NCBI GenBank assembly: GCA_022579005.1
Contig: MU401627.1
Span: 18,342-82,341 of the forward strand
DNA length: 64,000 bases
Source: Poronia punctata
Taxonomy: Eukaryota; Ascomycota; Sordariomycetes; Xylariales; Xylariaceae
Direction: 5' to 3'
A program made the position numbers and the translations under genes. The notes beneath the pieces were generated by a model. The model saw only the letters and a list, made by a program, of their open reading frames with translations. It was not told the origin of the DNA and ran no database searches. Below are positions 49,301 through 62,561 of the stretch, piece by piece; within the stretch, counting starts at the first letter, position 1; every line of letters starts with the position of its first letter.

Positions 49301-51944
49301 ATATATAAATAATATATTATTTAATTATTTAAACTAATTTTACTATGTTTATATTAATAATATTTTAATATACTTTAATATAAAAAAAATATTAAAACTA
49401 TATAAAGAAAATATTATTATACCTATAAAACCAAGACTATAAGTAAACTATAAAAGGTTTAAGTTTTATATTATTTAAATTAAGTTTTTAAAGTTTATAA
49501 TAAGTATTAAAAGCGTTAACGTTAACTTTACTAAATAAAAATAAGCTATAATAATAATTATAAAGGACTAATAATTATTTTTAAAATTTTATAAGTTTTA
49601 TAGAAAGTTTACATATAAATATAGTTAAAAAGTAAAACTATTAATAGCTTTAATATACTATAATATAATTTTTACTTAAAATAAACGCTATAAAAAAGCG
49701 TTTTAAAAACATAATAAAAATTTAACTTTACCTTTTTTTATATTATTATAATTATAACTTACTTATAAAAATAAAAATAAATATATTAAATAAAATAATA
49801 GCGAGCACCTTATTATAACTTTACTTAAATGAAGAATTGTACTTTAAAATATTTTACCCTAAAATAATAAAAAAAGCAAAGTTAAATTATAATATTTATA
49901 ATAAAAGAATATTAGTAGTAATATTAGCAATAAAAAATAGTAACTTAAATTAGTTAGCTACTAAAAGAAAAACTATTTTTTAATTATTATAAATTATAAA
50001 GATTTAAACTACTTTAATATAAAGTAATACTTTAACTTATAATAAGTAAAATAGTTTATATTCTAGCTAAATAAAACTTTATAATTACTTATAAACTTTT
50101 AAAAAATATAGTAGTAAAAATATTATTATAAAGTAAGAAAATATAATATTATAAAAAGCAAAAGAAAAATATAATGTTATATAATATGTTTTAAACTAGT
50201 AGTTGTAAATTAATAATAAAATAAATAAGCAAAATATTTATTAAAGATTAGCTTTTAAACTTTAAAAAAGCAAAAACCTTTATAAGTTTTTAACTTATTA
50301 CTAAAATATTATAAAAGAAAAAAAACCTAAAAATGTAAATATATTAGCAAAAAGTATAAATACTGATTAAATCTTTTAAAAAAAGTTTATAAACTATATA
50401 AAATAAGCTACTAATATATAAAAAGAACTAGTAGTTTTAAACCTGCTTTTTTATAAATAAAGCTTATTATAAAAGTTTATAAATAAATATTAATAGTATA
50501 CTTTAAAAAAAACTTAATAATTAGTAGCTAAATAATATTACTAGCTTAAATTTAAAAATAATTATAATTATTATATTTTTAATTGCTTATAATACTAACT
50601 TGTAAAAGTTTTAAAATATAAAATATTAAAAGTTTAATTTCTTTGCTAGTATTAAACAATATATAATAATATATAGTAATTAAATTTAAGTAAATATTAA
50701 AAAGTAAGTATAGTTTTAATAATACTATAATTTTAATAAATAAACTAAGTAAAAAGTTTTAAATAATATTATATATTATAAAGGTAATAGTATAATAAGC
50801 TGCTAAATATATTATAAAAAACCTTTTTACGTATTTAGCTTATTTATAATAATAATATTAATTTAAAAATTATAATTTATATTAGTATTTATAAGTAAAT
50901 TAGCTAAAATGTTTAAAGTTATTTAAATATTAGCTTTAGCAAAATATTATAAATATATAAAATAAGTAAAAATTATAAACAAATATTTAAATTAATAGCT
51001 GCGCTTTTATATTAACTATTATTAAAATAACTGCTTAAAATAAATACTTATAATAAACTATATTTAAGCAGCTATACTATATAAATTTATAAACCTTTTA
51101 TTATATAAACTAAAAATAAGATTTTTAATAGTTTTTACTTTAATTAAAAAAACAAAACTGCTTAATAAAGAATAAAAGAATTACTATAAAGAAAGTTTAA
51201 TTATGCTAAAATGCTTAATAATAAGCTTATAAAATTAAAAAATATATTAATATAGTAAAAGTAGATTTATAGCAAATATAATAACATATAATAAACTAAG
51301 TTAATAAAAGCTATAAAAAGCTTAACTTTAATATAGAAAACTATATATTTATTTTTTAAATTATAGCGGTTTTAGTAAATAACCTAGCTATTTAATAAAC
51401 TTAACTATTTTATAACTTAATAAAAGTTTTAAACTTTATTATAAAAAGCAATATATATAGTTTTAAAACACTAACTTTATAGCGATTAATTAATAAGTAT
51501 TATACTAATTGATTTTATAAATATTTAAATAACCTTTTTTAAAAATAAAAATTTAAAAGTTTTAATAAAAAAACTAAAAGGTTAATAAGCAAAAAAGGTT
51601 TATAATTAAAAAAAAATAAACATTAAGACTATATTATAATAAGCTATAATATAAAGTTAATTTAAAAAGTTAAAAGACTAATAAAAAATAGTATTTAGCT
51701 AGAAACTTTTAAAAAAGCGCAAAATTACTAATTTCCTTTTATAAACAACACTTTAAAGCTATAAAACCTTTCGTTTAACTAGGTAAATAGCTATAAGTAA
51801 TAAAAGAAAATAAGTTTTATAAACTTTATAAAAATAATAATAAAGCAATAATAAATTTATTATAAAATATATAATAAAAACCGCATAATAAAACGCAATA
51901 GTTAAATATGCTTTAAAATAAATGATTTTTTAAAAAGAAAAAGT

Positions 51945-52178
51945 AGTTATAAATTAGTTAATATTAATATAGCTAACTAGGTACTTTATAGCTATTTTCT
52001 TATTTAACTATAAATACTAAAGCCTGCACTTATAAATAGCTATATTTTTACTATAGTATATATATATAAGTTTATACACTTTATAAGATATTAAAAGCTT
52101 TTTTAAAAATTTAAAATTCTTATTAATAAATTAAGTTACTTTTAAGAGCTTTACCTCTTTTATAACCTAATTATAACA
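51945..52178 (+). repeat. Right LTR of family II copy D
   Basis: It is 234 bp, starts AGTTATAAATTAG and ends CTAATTATAACA. Small deletions relative to the left LTR are visible near 52100. Confidence 0.9.
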
Positions 52179-52641
52179 GTTAGCCTTTTTATAGCAAGTT
52201 AGCTTATTTAATATTAAAGCAATTTAGGTTTAAAAGTTACTTTAACTTATTACTATAAAAGTATAAACAACTTAGAAAAAGTAAATAAAACAATTAAAAT
52301 TATTATATTTATAAATTATAAAGCTTTATATAATATTATTTAAAAGCTTTAATTTTAACTATAAAATAATTTAATAAGTTAGTTTAAAAAAAGAATATTT
52401 AGTTTATTTTAAAAGGGTATATTAAAACTAATAAATTATAAGAAAAGTAAAATTAATATAATACTTATATAGTAAAAAAAGTATAGCTTAAGTAAAAACT
52501 ACTATAAAAAAAGGGTTTTTTATAAGAGGTTTTCTTTTACTTATTTAATATAGGAAAACTTTATAATAAAGAAGATTAATTTCTTTTTATATATTATAAC
52601 TATATAATTATACGGTCTAGCTATATTACTAAGCTTTAATA

Positions 52642-55250
52642 AAAGGGATTTATTTTCTAAAAGTGGATTTTAAAAACCTTTATATTTTATTAATTTCTTT
52701 TTCTATAAAAACTCTTATAAAATCAAATTTAAAGCAAGGTTTTTATAATAAAATATATTTTAGTTATAACGTTAAAAGCTTTAAGTTGCTTTAAATACTT
52801 ATATTAACGTTTTTATATATTTAAATAAGTATAAAAAACTATTTAGTATATTTTTACTTTTTTTTATTAGCGCGTTTTATATTATAAAAGAACGTGAGTT
52901 TTTTAAAAATATATTAATAAATTTTAATATAAAAATAGCAAAGACTTTTAATAAGTATAGCTTATATTTACTTTTTCTACTTATAGTAAATATAGTATTT
53001 ATAATAACTTAATTTAGTTTTTTCTTCTTTTTCTTTAGCTATTACTTAATTTTAAGCTTTAATAAATTATGTTGTTTATATTTAATAAAGTAAGAAATAG
53101 TAGAAAACAGTGCTAAGATTAGCATAGCTAGTATATATATTAAACATATAAAATTAATTAATATATATATAACTAGTTTATAAGTATACGTTGCTTAACT
53201 TTTATAGTTAAGCAACACTTATATTTATTTTAGCTATATGTATATTAAGCAGTTTAATTTACGTTTTATTTATAATAGCTATAAAGTAAGTTATGCTTGC
53301 TGCTTAATTAAGCAGTAAATAAAATATGCTTTACACTTTTTTTTTTAATATTGCGCGCTTTTTATTTTAGCTTTATTTTTAATATTGTAATTATAAAACA
53401 ATTTAAAAGCATCTTTACTTAGTACTATATAGATAATATATAGCGCGTATACTTTTTACTAAGTATGCGCTTTTTTTATTTATTAGTTATTATATATAAC
53501 CTTATTATTAATAAACCTAAAATAATTATAATGCAATGTGTAAAGCACGCAGTTAATTTTTTAATTAACAGGCTATATACATTGTATTTTTTAAAATAAG
53601 CTTTACTTATTTTTCTAATATTAAATCAATTGTTGCTTAATCTGCTAATGTGTGCTAAACGCTTTTTTACTCTAGTAGCGACCACTTAGTTATCTTTAAT
53701 ATAGACCTATTATCTATTATATAAGCTTTTTTGTTTTTTTAGGTTTATATGCCTTAATTTCTTTTAAAGCTTTAAATCATTTTTATATTTTATTTTAATT
53801 TAGCTTTTAATTTCTTTATTTAAACAAAAGACTTTAGTACTAGGCTTTAATAAAGTATTAATAATTTATAAAGCTATAATAGCTTTTATATATAAAGTAT
53901 ACTTAATTAAAAATATAACTATTATTAAAGTTTCTTTTTATTAATATAGCATTGCTATATTAAGCAAAGTTTTACCTATAGCATAAATATATTTATTTTA
54001 AAATTTATACCTTTGCTTTTTATGTATTAAAAGTTATTTATAGCTTTTATTTCTTAAACTTTATATTTTATTAACTATACTTCCTTTAATAAAAGTGATA
54101 AAATTCTTATTTTTATTTTTAATCTCTTAAATAAATTATATTAATTTATTTTTCTAAATTTAAAGCTATTTATTAATAACTAACCTTAGTTTTTTAATTT
54201 TACGTTTTTTAAATACTATAGCTTATAAATTTTAAGAATCTTTAAAAACATGTTTAACTTTGCTATATAATTATTTTAATATAAGCATATAATTAGTTTT
54301 ATATTGTTTAAGCTTAAAAATATATTATTTTTATTTCTTAACTTATTTTCTTTAGTTAAAAAGGCTTTTTTTAAGTTTAGTTCATAAATGCTTTATAGTT
54401 TTTCTAAGCTCTTTACTTTATAAAAAATAAAGAGTGTCTTATAATAGTAGCAAGTTTATTATACTATTTGTTTACTTTTTCTTTAAAGTCAATATTAATA
54501 TATTAGTAAAAGAAACACTATTTCTTATATATTAAAATTATAGGGCTTTTAATAAACTAGAAATCTTTTTTTCTATATTAGTTTAAAGTAAATATATAGC
54601 TACTTGTTATATTCTTTTAAAGTTTTTATATATTATTACTAGGTTATTAAAATTAACTAAAATTACTTTTAATAAATATCTTTAGCTATATTAAAGCTGC
54701 TTTAAGTTTTTTAAATAAGCTTTTAAAAAGGCTTTTAAGCTATAAAACCTAGTTTTATATTTTAAAAAAGTTAGCTTTAAATTTAAACTTTTTATTTTAA
54801 GTATATAAGTTTTTTAAGCAAATTAATATTATTTTTATAATTACTATTATAATAGCTAAATTGCTATATTTATTATAATTTAATAATAATTATAAATAAG
54901 TAAAACTTTTAATTATTAAAACTTAGCTAATAAAAGAATATATATAATTAATTATATTATTTATAATTTTCTTTTATAACCCTTTTTTATACTAATTAAG
55001 TAAAAAACCCCCTTTTAATAAAAGCTAATTTTTTAAACAATATTTTTATTATAACTATATTTAATATAGTAAATCTAAACGTAAATCTATAGCATTTATA
55101 AGTAGTTAGTATATAGTTATATAACTAATATGCTTTTAAGCATCTTTATAAAGTAGCTCTAGCTATTAACAGCTATTTTTTAAATTTAAATTATTTTATT
55201 TTATTTTAACTAATTAACTTAATGCTATTACTTTAGTAGCTAGCAATACT
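52642..55250. other. Unassigned AT-rich degraded repeat DNA
   Basis: T-rich on the + strand, with CpA and TpG both still present, TpG slightly more often. No terminal repeats or coding frame found. It contains a hairpin-forming stretch at 53531-53587. Possibly the remains of an element oriented to the left. Confidence 0.5.
53531..53587. repeat. Nested inverted repeat
   Basis: Outer arms ATGCAATGT and ACATTGTAT pair at 8 of 9 positions. They enclose GTTAATTTTTTAATTAAC, which is itself nearly self-complementary. The one outer mismatch is a C-to-T change. Function is unknown. Confidence 0.5.
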
Positions 55251-58200
55251 GTTTAATTAGCTGCACTATAACTATATACTATTAAACAAGGGATAGGATC
55301 CTTATAACGTATAAGACCTAAAATTAGACTAACCCGGCTAATATTATAAAAATCGTCTAAAAAGTTATAAACCTTTTAACTAAGAATTATAACAATAAAA
55401 AGGCTATACTTTAAAATCTTATCCCTCTTGCTCTCTTTTCCTTATTATCTAATTTCTTTATTTTGTTTTTATATAATATAGGCTATACGTTATACTAATA
55501 AACGTAAAAAACAACTTATTAGGGAAATATAGCCCTTAAATTAGAAAAGCGTTTCCCTTTTTATTAAAAAGGCGTTTACTTCTATTAAGCAAGAAAGCGT
55601 TTACTTTTATTAAAAAAGAATACCTTTAATAAATAATCTATTAAAACGTGTTTAATTTTACATTTTTTATATTTCCTTATAAATAATATATAAACAATAT
55701 AATAATACATTGCTATTATAAAGTTTTTAAAAAATAAAAATAATTAACATATTAACTAAGCTAAAATAAACTTAAAAATAAAACAACTTAAAAGCATTAT
55801 AAACAAATATTCTAACCTTTAATAACAATAGCTTACCTTGTTTACTTAATAGACTAGCTAAACACTAGCCCTTTTACTATATCTTGCAAGCTAGCAAATA
55901 AACAAATAAACTTTTAACTTAAAAGTTAAAAGATTATATAACTAAGCACTATAGTTATATAAAGACTGCAAAAATACTTTATTAAATAAGTAAAAAAAAC
56001 AATACACTTTAAAAAAGCAAAAACCTTTTATATTTAATATAAACAAAACTTTATTAAACAGTAGCTTGTTTATACTATTAGTACTAAACTTAGCTTAATA
56101 AACGTTAGCTTTTTATTTAATAAATATAATAGCAACGTCTTTACTAGCAAAAGAGTCTGCTAAACCACGCTTACTACCTATTAAACTAGCTATTAAGCTA
56201 ACTAGACTAAAGCTAAAGGTACTAAATAAAGGCATAATAGTAACACTAAAAATAACTAACAATATTACTAAAATAATAGAAATAATAGCCTAAATACTAC
56301 GTTTACTTAAACAAAACCAAGCTAACTAATAAAACTAACTTAACTAAAAAGAAAAATATAATACTTTTCTTTATAGTTAAAAGATTTACTAAATAAGCTA
56401 CTTTTATTTAAATATAAAAACGTTTTTTAAACAAAGTAATTATATTACTATTAAAATAAATATATACTAAAAAAACGTTTTATTGTTTAAAAACAGTGTT
56501 AGAAAACATTTTTAAAACTTAATAAAAGCTAAAATAATTTAATAAGATTTTTTGTAATTACTTTATAGCAACGTAAAAGCTTAGTAGTTAAAAAGGTGCT
56601 CTTTTAAACTACGTACTTTAATATTAGCAAACAATAACCTAGCATTAATAATATTATAATAACGATTTTAAATGCCTATAGCAAATGCTTTAATAGCCCT
56701 TTATAGTTAAGAAAATTACTATAATGCTAAAAAGCTTAAAGATAACAAATTAATCTGTTTATAAGCTGCTAAAATAATATAATACGCTAAAGCAGCCGGG
56801 CTTACTGCCTTTATTTAATAGCTAACTATTAAACTAAATATAAATACTATATTTAATATTTACTTTATTTACTTAAAGGAAAAAGCTATAATATATAAAC
56901 GTACAATTACTTAACTTAAAATATTTATTAACTAAAAACTTTTTAGCGCTATATATATACTTACTTTTACTTATGTTTATAATGCTAATAAGCAATATAA
57001 CAATAATTACTAAATAGCAGGTTATAATAAAAAACAATATTATAGCAATAAAGCAACTAGCAAAATAAATAAAAAAGGACGTTTTAAACCTAGAAAACGC
57101 TTTAATAAATATAAAGAACAAAATAATAGATACTAATAGGAATAAAATAACAAGTACTAAGGTTAACGCTTTTATAAACGTAGTTGTAAAAATCCTTGCA
57201 ATAATTATAAATATTAGCGCTAACGTTAAAATAAATAGGTTAGACAACCTATAAACAGACGTTATTTTAATAACTAAGTTAATAAAGCATACGTTATATA
57301 GGATTAAAATAATAAAGAATTCTAAAAAAACAAAGCTTATATAAAAGGGATATTTTTTTTTTAAAAAAAGTGTTAGATAATAAAAACAAGAGTACTTATA
57401 ATACTATAAAGGTAAACAATAATTAAAATAATATTGCTTACTTATTTAACCTAATAACTATTAAACTTTTATTTTTAGCTTTTAAGTTTAAAAGGATGTG
57501 TAAAAAATGCTATAAACTATTTTTATTTTATAACTAATATATAAAGCATATTATAAAAAATTCTTGCAAAATATTAAAAACTTTATTATAAACCTTATTA
57601 TTTAACTACTAACAACTAATAGTACAAAATATAGTAAATTTAAACATTTCCTTAAAATAATTAAAAAATAGTAAAGTTTTTTATATAATAAATATTAAAA
57701 TATAGCCTAGAAATATAATATATATAAACGCAAAACTAATATAAGTTTGCAAATAAGAAGCGTTTTTAAAATATACATATATAAAGGTTATAGCAAGATT
57801 TTCTAACTAAAAAAATATGTTTACTATATATACTAACTTAAAAGCATTTAATACTATAGTTAGCTAGCGTTTTTTAAACAAAACAAAAGTATACTATAAA
57901 ATTTAAAAAGTCTTTATTTTTTTTATTATAAAAGCATAAAAGGATTTATTTAAGTAAAACAAAAAGCTATATTTTCTATTTTATTGCAAATAGGATTTAA
58001 TATAGACGTTTATATAATAATTATAGCATAGCTTTACTAAAGCTTTAAACTATAATTATTACTTAGTATACTATAGTTTAATAAATACGCAGTTATATTA
58101 AATATACTATAACATTAACTATAGTCACTCTAAATAAATAACAACCGGTTCTAACAACTTACACTAAAACTCACTTGTTTTAAAAATCATTAACTCTTTA

Positions 58201-61200
58201 CTTTTACAATTTTAAAAATCTAAAAAAACATTTTTAAATAGCTTATATTTAATGCATCCATATACTAATATAGCCAGTTTATATATAAAGTATAGCAGTA
58301 GCTTTTAGGCTTTAAACTTTAGTAAAATTAAAGATTTTAAATCTAAGTTTTTAAAGCTTTATATTATAATAAATAGCAATATTAAAAATATAAACTTAAT
58401 AGATTTATAAGCTAGATTTAAAGGCGGTTCTAATTATATAAAAGAAAACCTTTTATTATAATTATTTGCTTATCTTTTATATAGGCTATTCTTATAAAAA
58501 CCTTTACTAATACTTTACGGCCTTATATAACGTTATTAATAAGTACTTTATAAAAACTAAGTATATATAACTATTTATCTACTATTTAATAGCTTTAAAA
58601 CAATTTTTTTTAATTTTTAAGCTAATGTTATTATACTTTTATATTTATTTAAAAACTATATATTAAATTTATATAAATTATTCTAAACGTATATAAATAT
58701 AAAGCAAAAGCCTTATAAATTAAGGTAAAATACGCTAGATATAGCCCACGTTTTATAGTTTATAAAGATATTTTTTTAATCTTTTATACCCTAGTATACG
58801 TTAAATGCTGCAAGGTTTTTTATAGTAGAATAGCTGTAGAAAGAAAAACCGGTTATTATTTTTTTAGACCCACTATATATATTAAATTTATAGCTAACAC
58901 AGCAATACCTATTAATATATATTATAAGTATACCCTTATTAAATAAAAAGTTATTATTTAAATAAATACAATAGTCCTAGCATATACTATAATACTAATT
59001 CTAGTATTATATTTCTAGTATTATATACTATACTTCCTTTTAACTACTATTTAAAATAAAATGAATAATATACTTTTATAACAATAATATAAAAACTAAT
59101 AAACGCTATACTAAACTACAAGTTACTATAATATATTATATATATAAACAATATAAATAAACCTATTTATTTTTGCAAAAGCTTATATATAAGTTTTATT
59201 AAAAACCTAGATGTTAATAAAAGAAACATAGTTTACTAAATAAGTTTATAAGTATTTTTAGCTACTATTAAATATAAAACAAATAATAAAAAGTCTAATT
59301 TAAAAAACAACGTCTTATTTTTTTAAACTAATATAAAATATATTAAATAAGCATAAGCTACCTTTTTAGCTAACAACTATAAAATACCCTTATAACTATT
59401 AAAAGAACAAAATATAAAAACAAGTTTAATAAAAGTAAAACACATCTTTTTTATTTTATTAAAAAACAACGTTTATATATTTTAAGAAAACCTAAAGGTA
59501 GCTATAAAACTAAAAACAATACTTAAAAGCTACGACGTATAGTATAATAAAGGCATTATTTTTATACTAAAAAATAAAAAGTTATATATTAACTTTATTT
59601 AAAAATAGCAACACTAATAAAAATAAATAAAACTATATAAACTTAAAATTAAAAACTAAAATTTTTTAAATAATATATTTAACAACCTTTATAAATAAAA
59701 AAAGCTTTATTAAATATAAAAGCTAAGTTTATTTAAGTATTTAGTATTTATAAGATAAAAAATCGTTAAAAGCAAATATAAAAAATAAGTAGTAATAAAC
59801 CTTTACTTTTTAAATAATATTATAATACTAAATATCTACTTAATACTAGCTTAAAAAACATTATATTCGATTTTACAAGCAAAAGATTTATAACAATACT
59901 AAACGCCACTTTATCTTTTTATTAGTTACTAATATATGCCCGTTATAAAAACAAAATAGTAGTTATATTACTAAAGAAATTAAAAACTTTTAGTGTTGCT
60001 TTTATAAAATTTAAAAACAGTTTAGCATATAAACAAAAATTTATAAGCTAACAATTATAAAATTATTGTAAATATTGCTATGCTTATATAAAGAATATTA
60101 TTATTTTTAGCAATATAGCAAAAAAATACTATAAATACTTTAAAGCTATACTCTAACTATTTTAAAACATTAAACTTGCACTATTACTAACTAAATCATT
60201 TTGTAGTTATTTAATAGTTAAACTGCTAGGCTTACAAGTTAATAGTTTAAAAATAGCTATAATTAAGTACTATATAAAAGCTATACAAGAGATTAAAATG
60301 CTATAAACATTAAAAAACTTAAAAATATATATTAAAATAACAACATAGCTTAGAAAATATATTTTATAGTTTTAACAAAAAATTAAACCTTTATAAAAAC
60401 GAAAAATAGAAATAATAGCAAAAGAACGCGCAAAGAAAAAAATCTTAAAAAACGTTTTAAATAAAAGAAATAAACTTTTAAACAATCTTTTAAACTAATA
60501 ACTAATAAAATATAAAGTTTTTATATTATATAAAACAACTTATTTAAATTAAACTATTTAATTTATTAAGACTATATAAGCAGGTCTTTTTAAAAATCAA
60601 TGCCTTAGCAAAAAAAAGCTACAAAGTTATAGTTTTTTACTTAAAAAACTATAAAAAAGGGTTTTATATTAACAAATAACGTATAGCCTATTACCTATTT
60701 TAGTAAAGTACTTATAAAAGCAAAAAGACAATACTATACTATAAAACTAAAAGTGTTATGCTTTATTTAGCTTTATAAACAGCTTAGGCCTTAATTATAG
60801 TTTTATAAATACTTTATTATTATTTTAACTAATTATAAACCTACAAAAGGGATTGTTAACTAAGAAAACCTTATAATAATAAACGTAGTTAAAATAAACC
60901 TTTGTTTAGTACAAGCTTTAATATATATAAAATAATATAAGCTTAATGTTTATTATATATTAAAAAAAAAGAATTTAGTACTTAATTCACTATTACGCTT
61001 ACTTATAACACTAAATAAAGATAATAATAAAAAAGCTAATAAAAACACTAATGTACTAAACAATATTATATTTACATATGCATACTTAATATATAATATT
61101 TAACTAGCAAATTTATTTTAAACAAAACTTATTAATATATATTAAAAAAATAAACAAACTGCTAAAATATTATAATTTATTAGTTTAAATACTAAACTAA

Positions 61201-62561
61201 AATTTAAATTTTAAAAAATACTAGATAGCTTTTTATATTATACTTTATATAAGGTACTAAAATAGCTAATTATTTTTAAAGATTATATATAAGACCTACT
61301 ATAAAAAATTTATAATAACACTTATTATTTTAGGCTTTATTATATAGTAAACATACTATAAAAATATTATATACGTAACTTTATAAAGCATATTTAATAA
61401 TATTTAGTATATTATTTATACTATTTTATTAACAAAATAAATAAAAGCAAGCTTTTTAAATTTATAAAACTAATAGCAACTTTTAATACTTTATATTATA
61501 CAATTACTATAAATTTTGTTATAAAAATGCTAATAGTATTATTATAAAAAACTTTTTAGCAAATACCTAGCTATAGTATATATAATTGTTTGCTTACTAT
61601 TACTTGCAAATTTAGCAAAAAAACAATTTTTATACTAAAAGATATTAAGTATATAGCTACTAAATAAGGTCTAGTTCTTATTAAAATATTAATGCTTTAT
61701 AAATAAGGAATATTATTATAAATAACTTTTAATAAAAATTTAAAGTTTATTTTATCACTTTAAAAAACCTTATTTACTAAAATAATAACAAAGTTAGCTA
61801 AATTAATAGTATACTATTTAGAAACTAATAAACAATTTAATAAAAAAACTAAAACATAAAAATTACTATTTATTATTATTATATAGCATTAAATATTTTA
61901 TAAACTTTTATAATTATAGCTTTTAATATATACGTAATAACGCTTATTAAAAAATAATTAAACGCTTTTTTAACAAAGTTGTTTTAAAATTTAAACTATA
62001 AAACTTAATAAGTATAATAAACGTTTTTTAAAATATAATTAACTACAAGCTTGCTAAATAACTATATTAAGAGAAAGCTTAAATAGCAATAGACTTTATT
62101 GCTGCTAATATAAAAGTTTAATATAATAAAACAAAAAAACATTAAAAATATAATATAAAAACAAAGTTTATTTAAAACTGTACAAAAAATATAATTTACT
62201 AAGCAAACTAGACTAAAAATAGTTATAATAAAAGGTTAAACATTTTATAGTACTTAGAAAAGTTAGTAATCTAGCTTATAAACTAAATTCTTTTAAATAC
62301 TAGAAAATCTACTAAGTAATATTAGTTATATACTTATATTTAGCTTTTAAAAAAACTAACTTATACTTTTAATATAAACTAAAACTAGAACAGGTATATG
62401 CTAATAAAAACAATAAATAATAGAAATTATTTAAAATATTTTAACTGCTTTAATAATAAATATTAAAAGCTAGCTAAAAGATAATACTAAAATACCTAGT
62501 TAAATAAAAAAAGTACTTACTTATATATAATATATAGTATTTAAAAAAGTTCCTTATATAA
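55251..62561. other. Unassigned degraded repeat DNA with strand-asymmetric RIP
   Basis: The + strand is A-rich and keeps many CpA steps while TpG is nearly gone. In 59401-59700 I count ten CpA and no TpG. A less mutated patch at about 55285-55450 (GGGATAGGATCC, TTATCCCTCTTGCTC) may be a 5' untranslated or promoter region of the element. No LTRs, target duplication or coding frame identified; a frame on the minus strand at 56873-57247 is an AT-composition artefact. A LINE-like or other + strand element is possible but unproven. Confidence 0.45.

Larger units (their letters stand above)
46099..52178 (+). mobile_element. LTR retrotransposon, family II copy D, inside the right arm of family IV
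   Basis: The element is 6080 bp with LTRs 46099-46340 (242 bp) and 51945-52178 (234 bp), inverted relative to copy E. The right LTR ends TATAACA, with the canonical CA kept. Flanking 5-mers are CTTAG and GTTAG, which differ at one base not explained by RIP. The arm sequence resumes on each side, so this is a real insertion. A purine-rich run (AAAAAGAAAAAG) immediately precedes the right LTR, and the + strand is A-rich, so sense is probably plus. It is about 500 bp shorter than copy E, implying deletions. No intact frame. Confidence 0.88.
42791..52641. mobile_element. Element with long (~500 bp) inverted termini (family IV), interrupted by copy D
   Basis: The left arm (42791 to about 43310, outer end TGTTAGAACTTAGC) is the reverse complement of the right arm. 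The right arm is split by copy D into about 46035-46098 and 52184-52641. Without copy D the unit is about 3.77 kb with a 2.7-kb middle. Long inverted termini suggest a cut-and-paste DNA transposon, possibly Mutator-like, but I see no transposase and no matching target duplication: flanks are CTACGTAT on the left and AAAGGGAT on the right. Two solitary LTRs in opposite orientation would give the same picture. A third copy of the terminus is at 1-141. Confidence 0.6.

Noticed and set aside
56873..57247. 124-aa hydrophobic open frame on the minus strand resembling a membrane protein
   Set aside because: Its hydrophobicity follows from T-rich codons on that strand. The region is mutated repeat DNA, with no start context or conserved motif.
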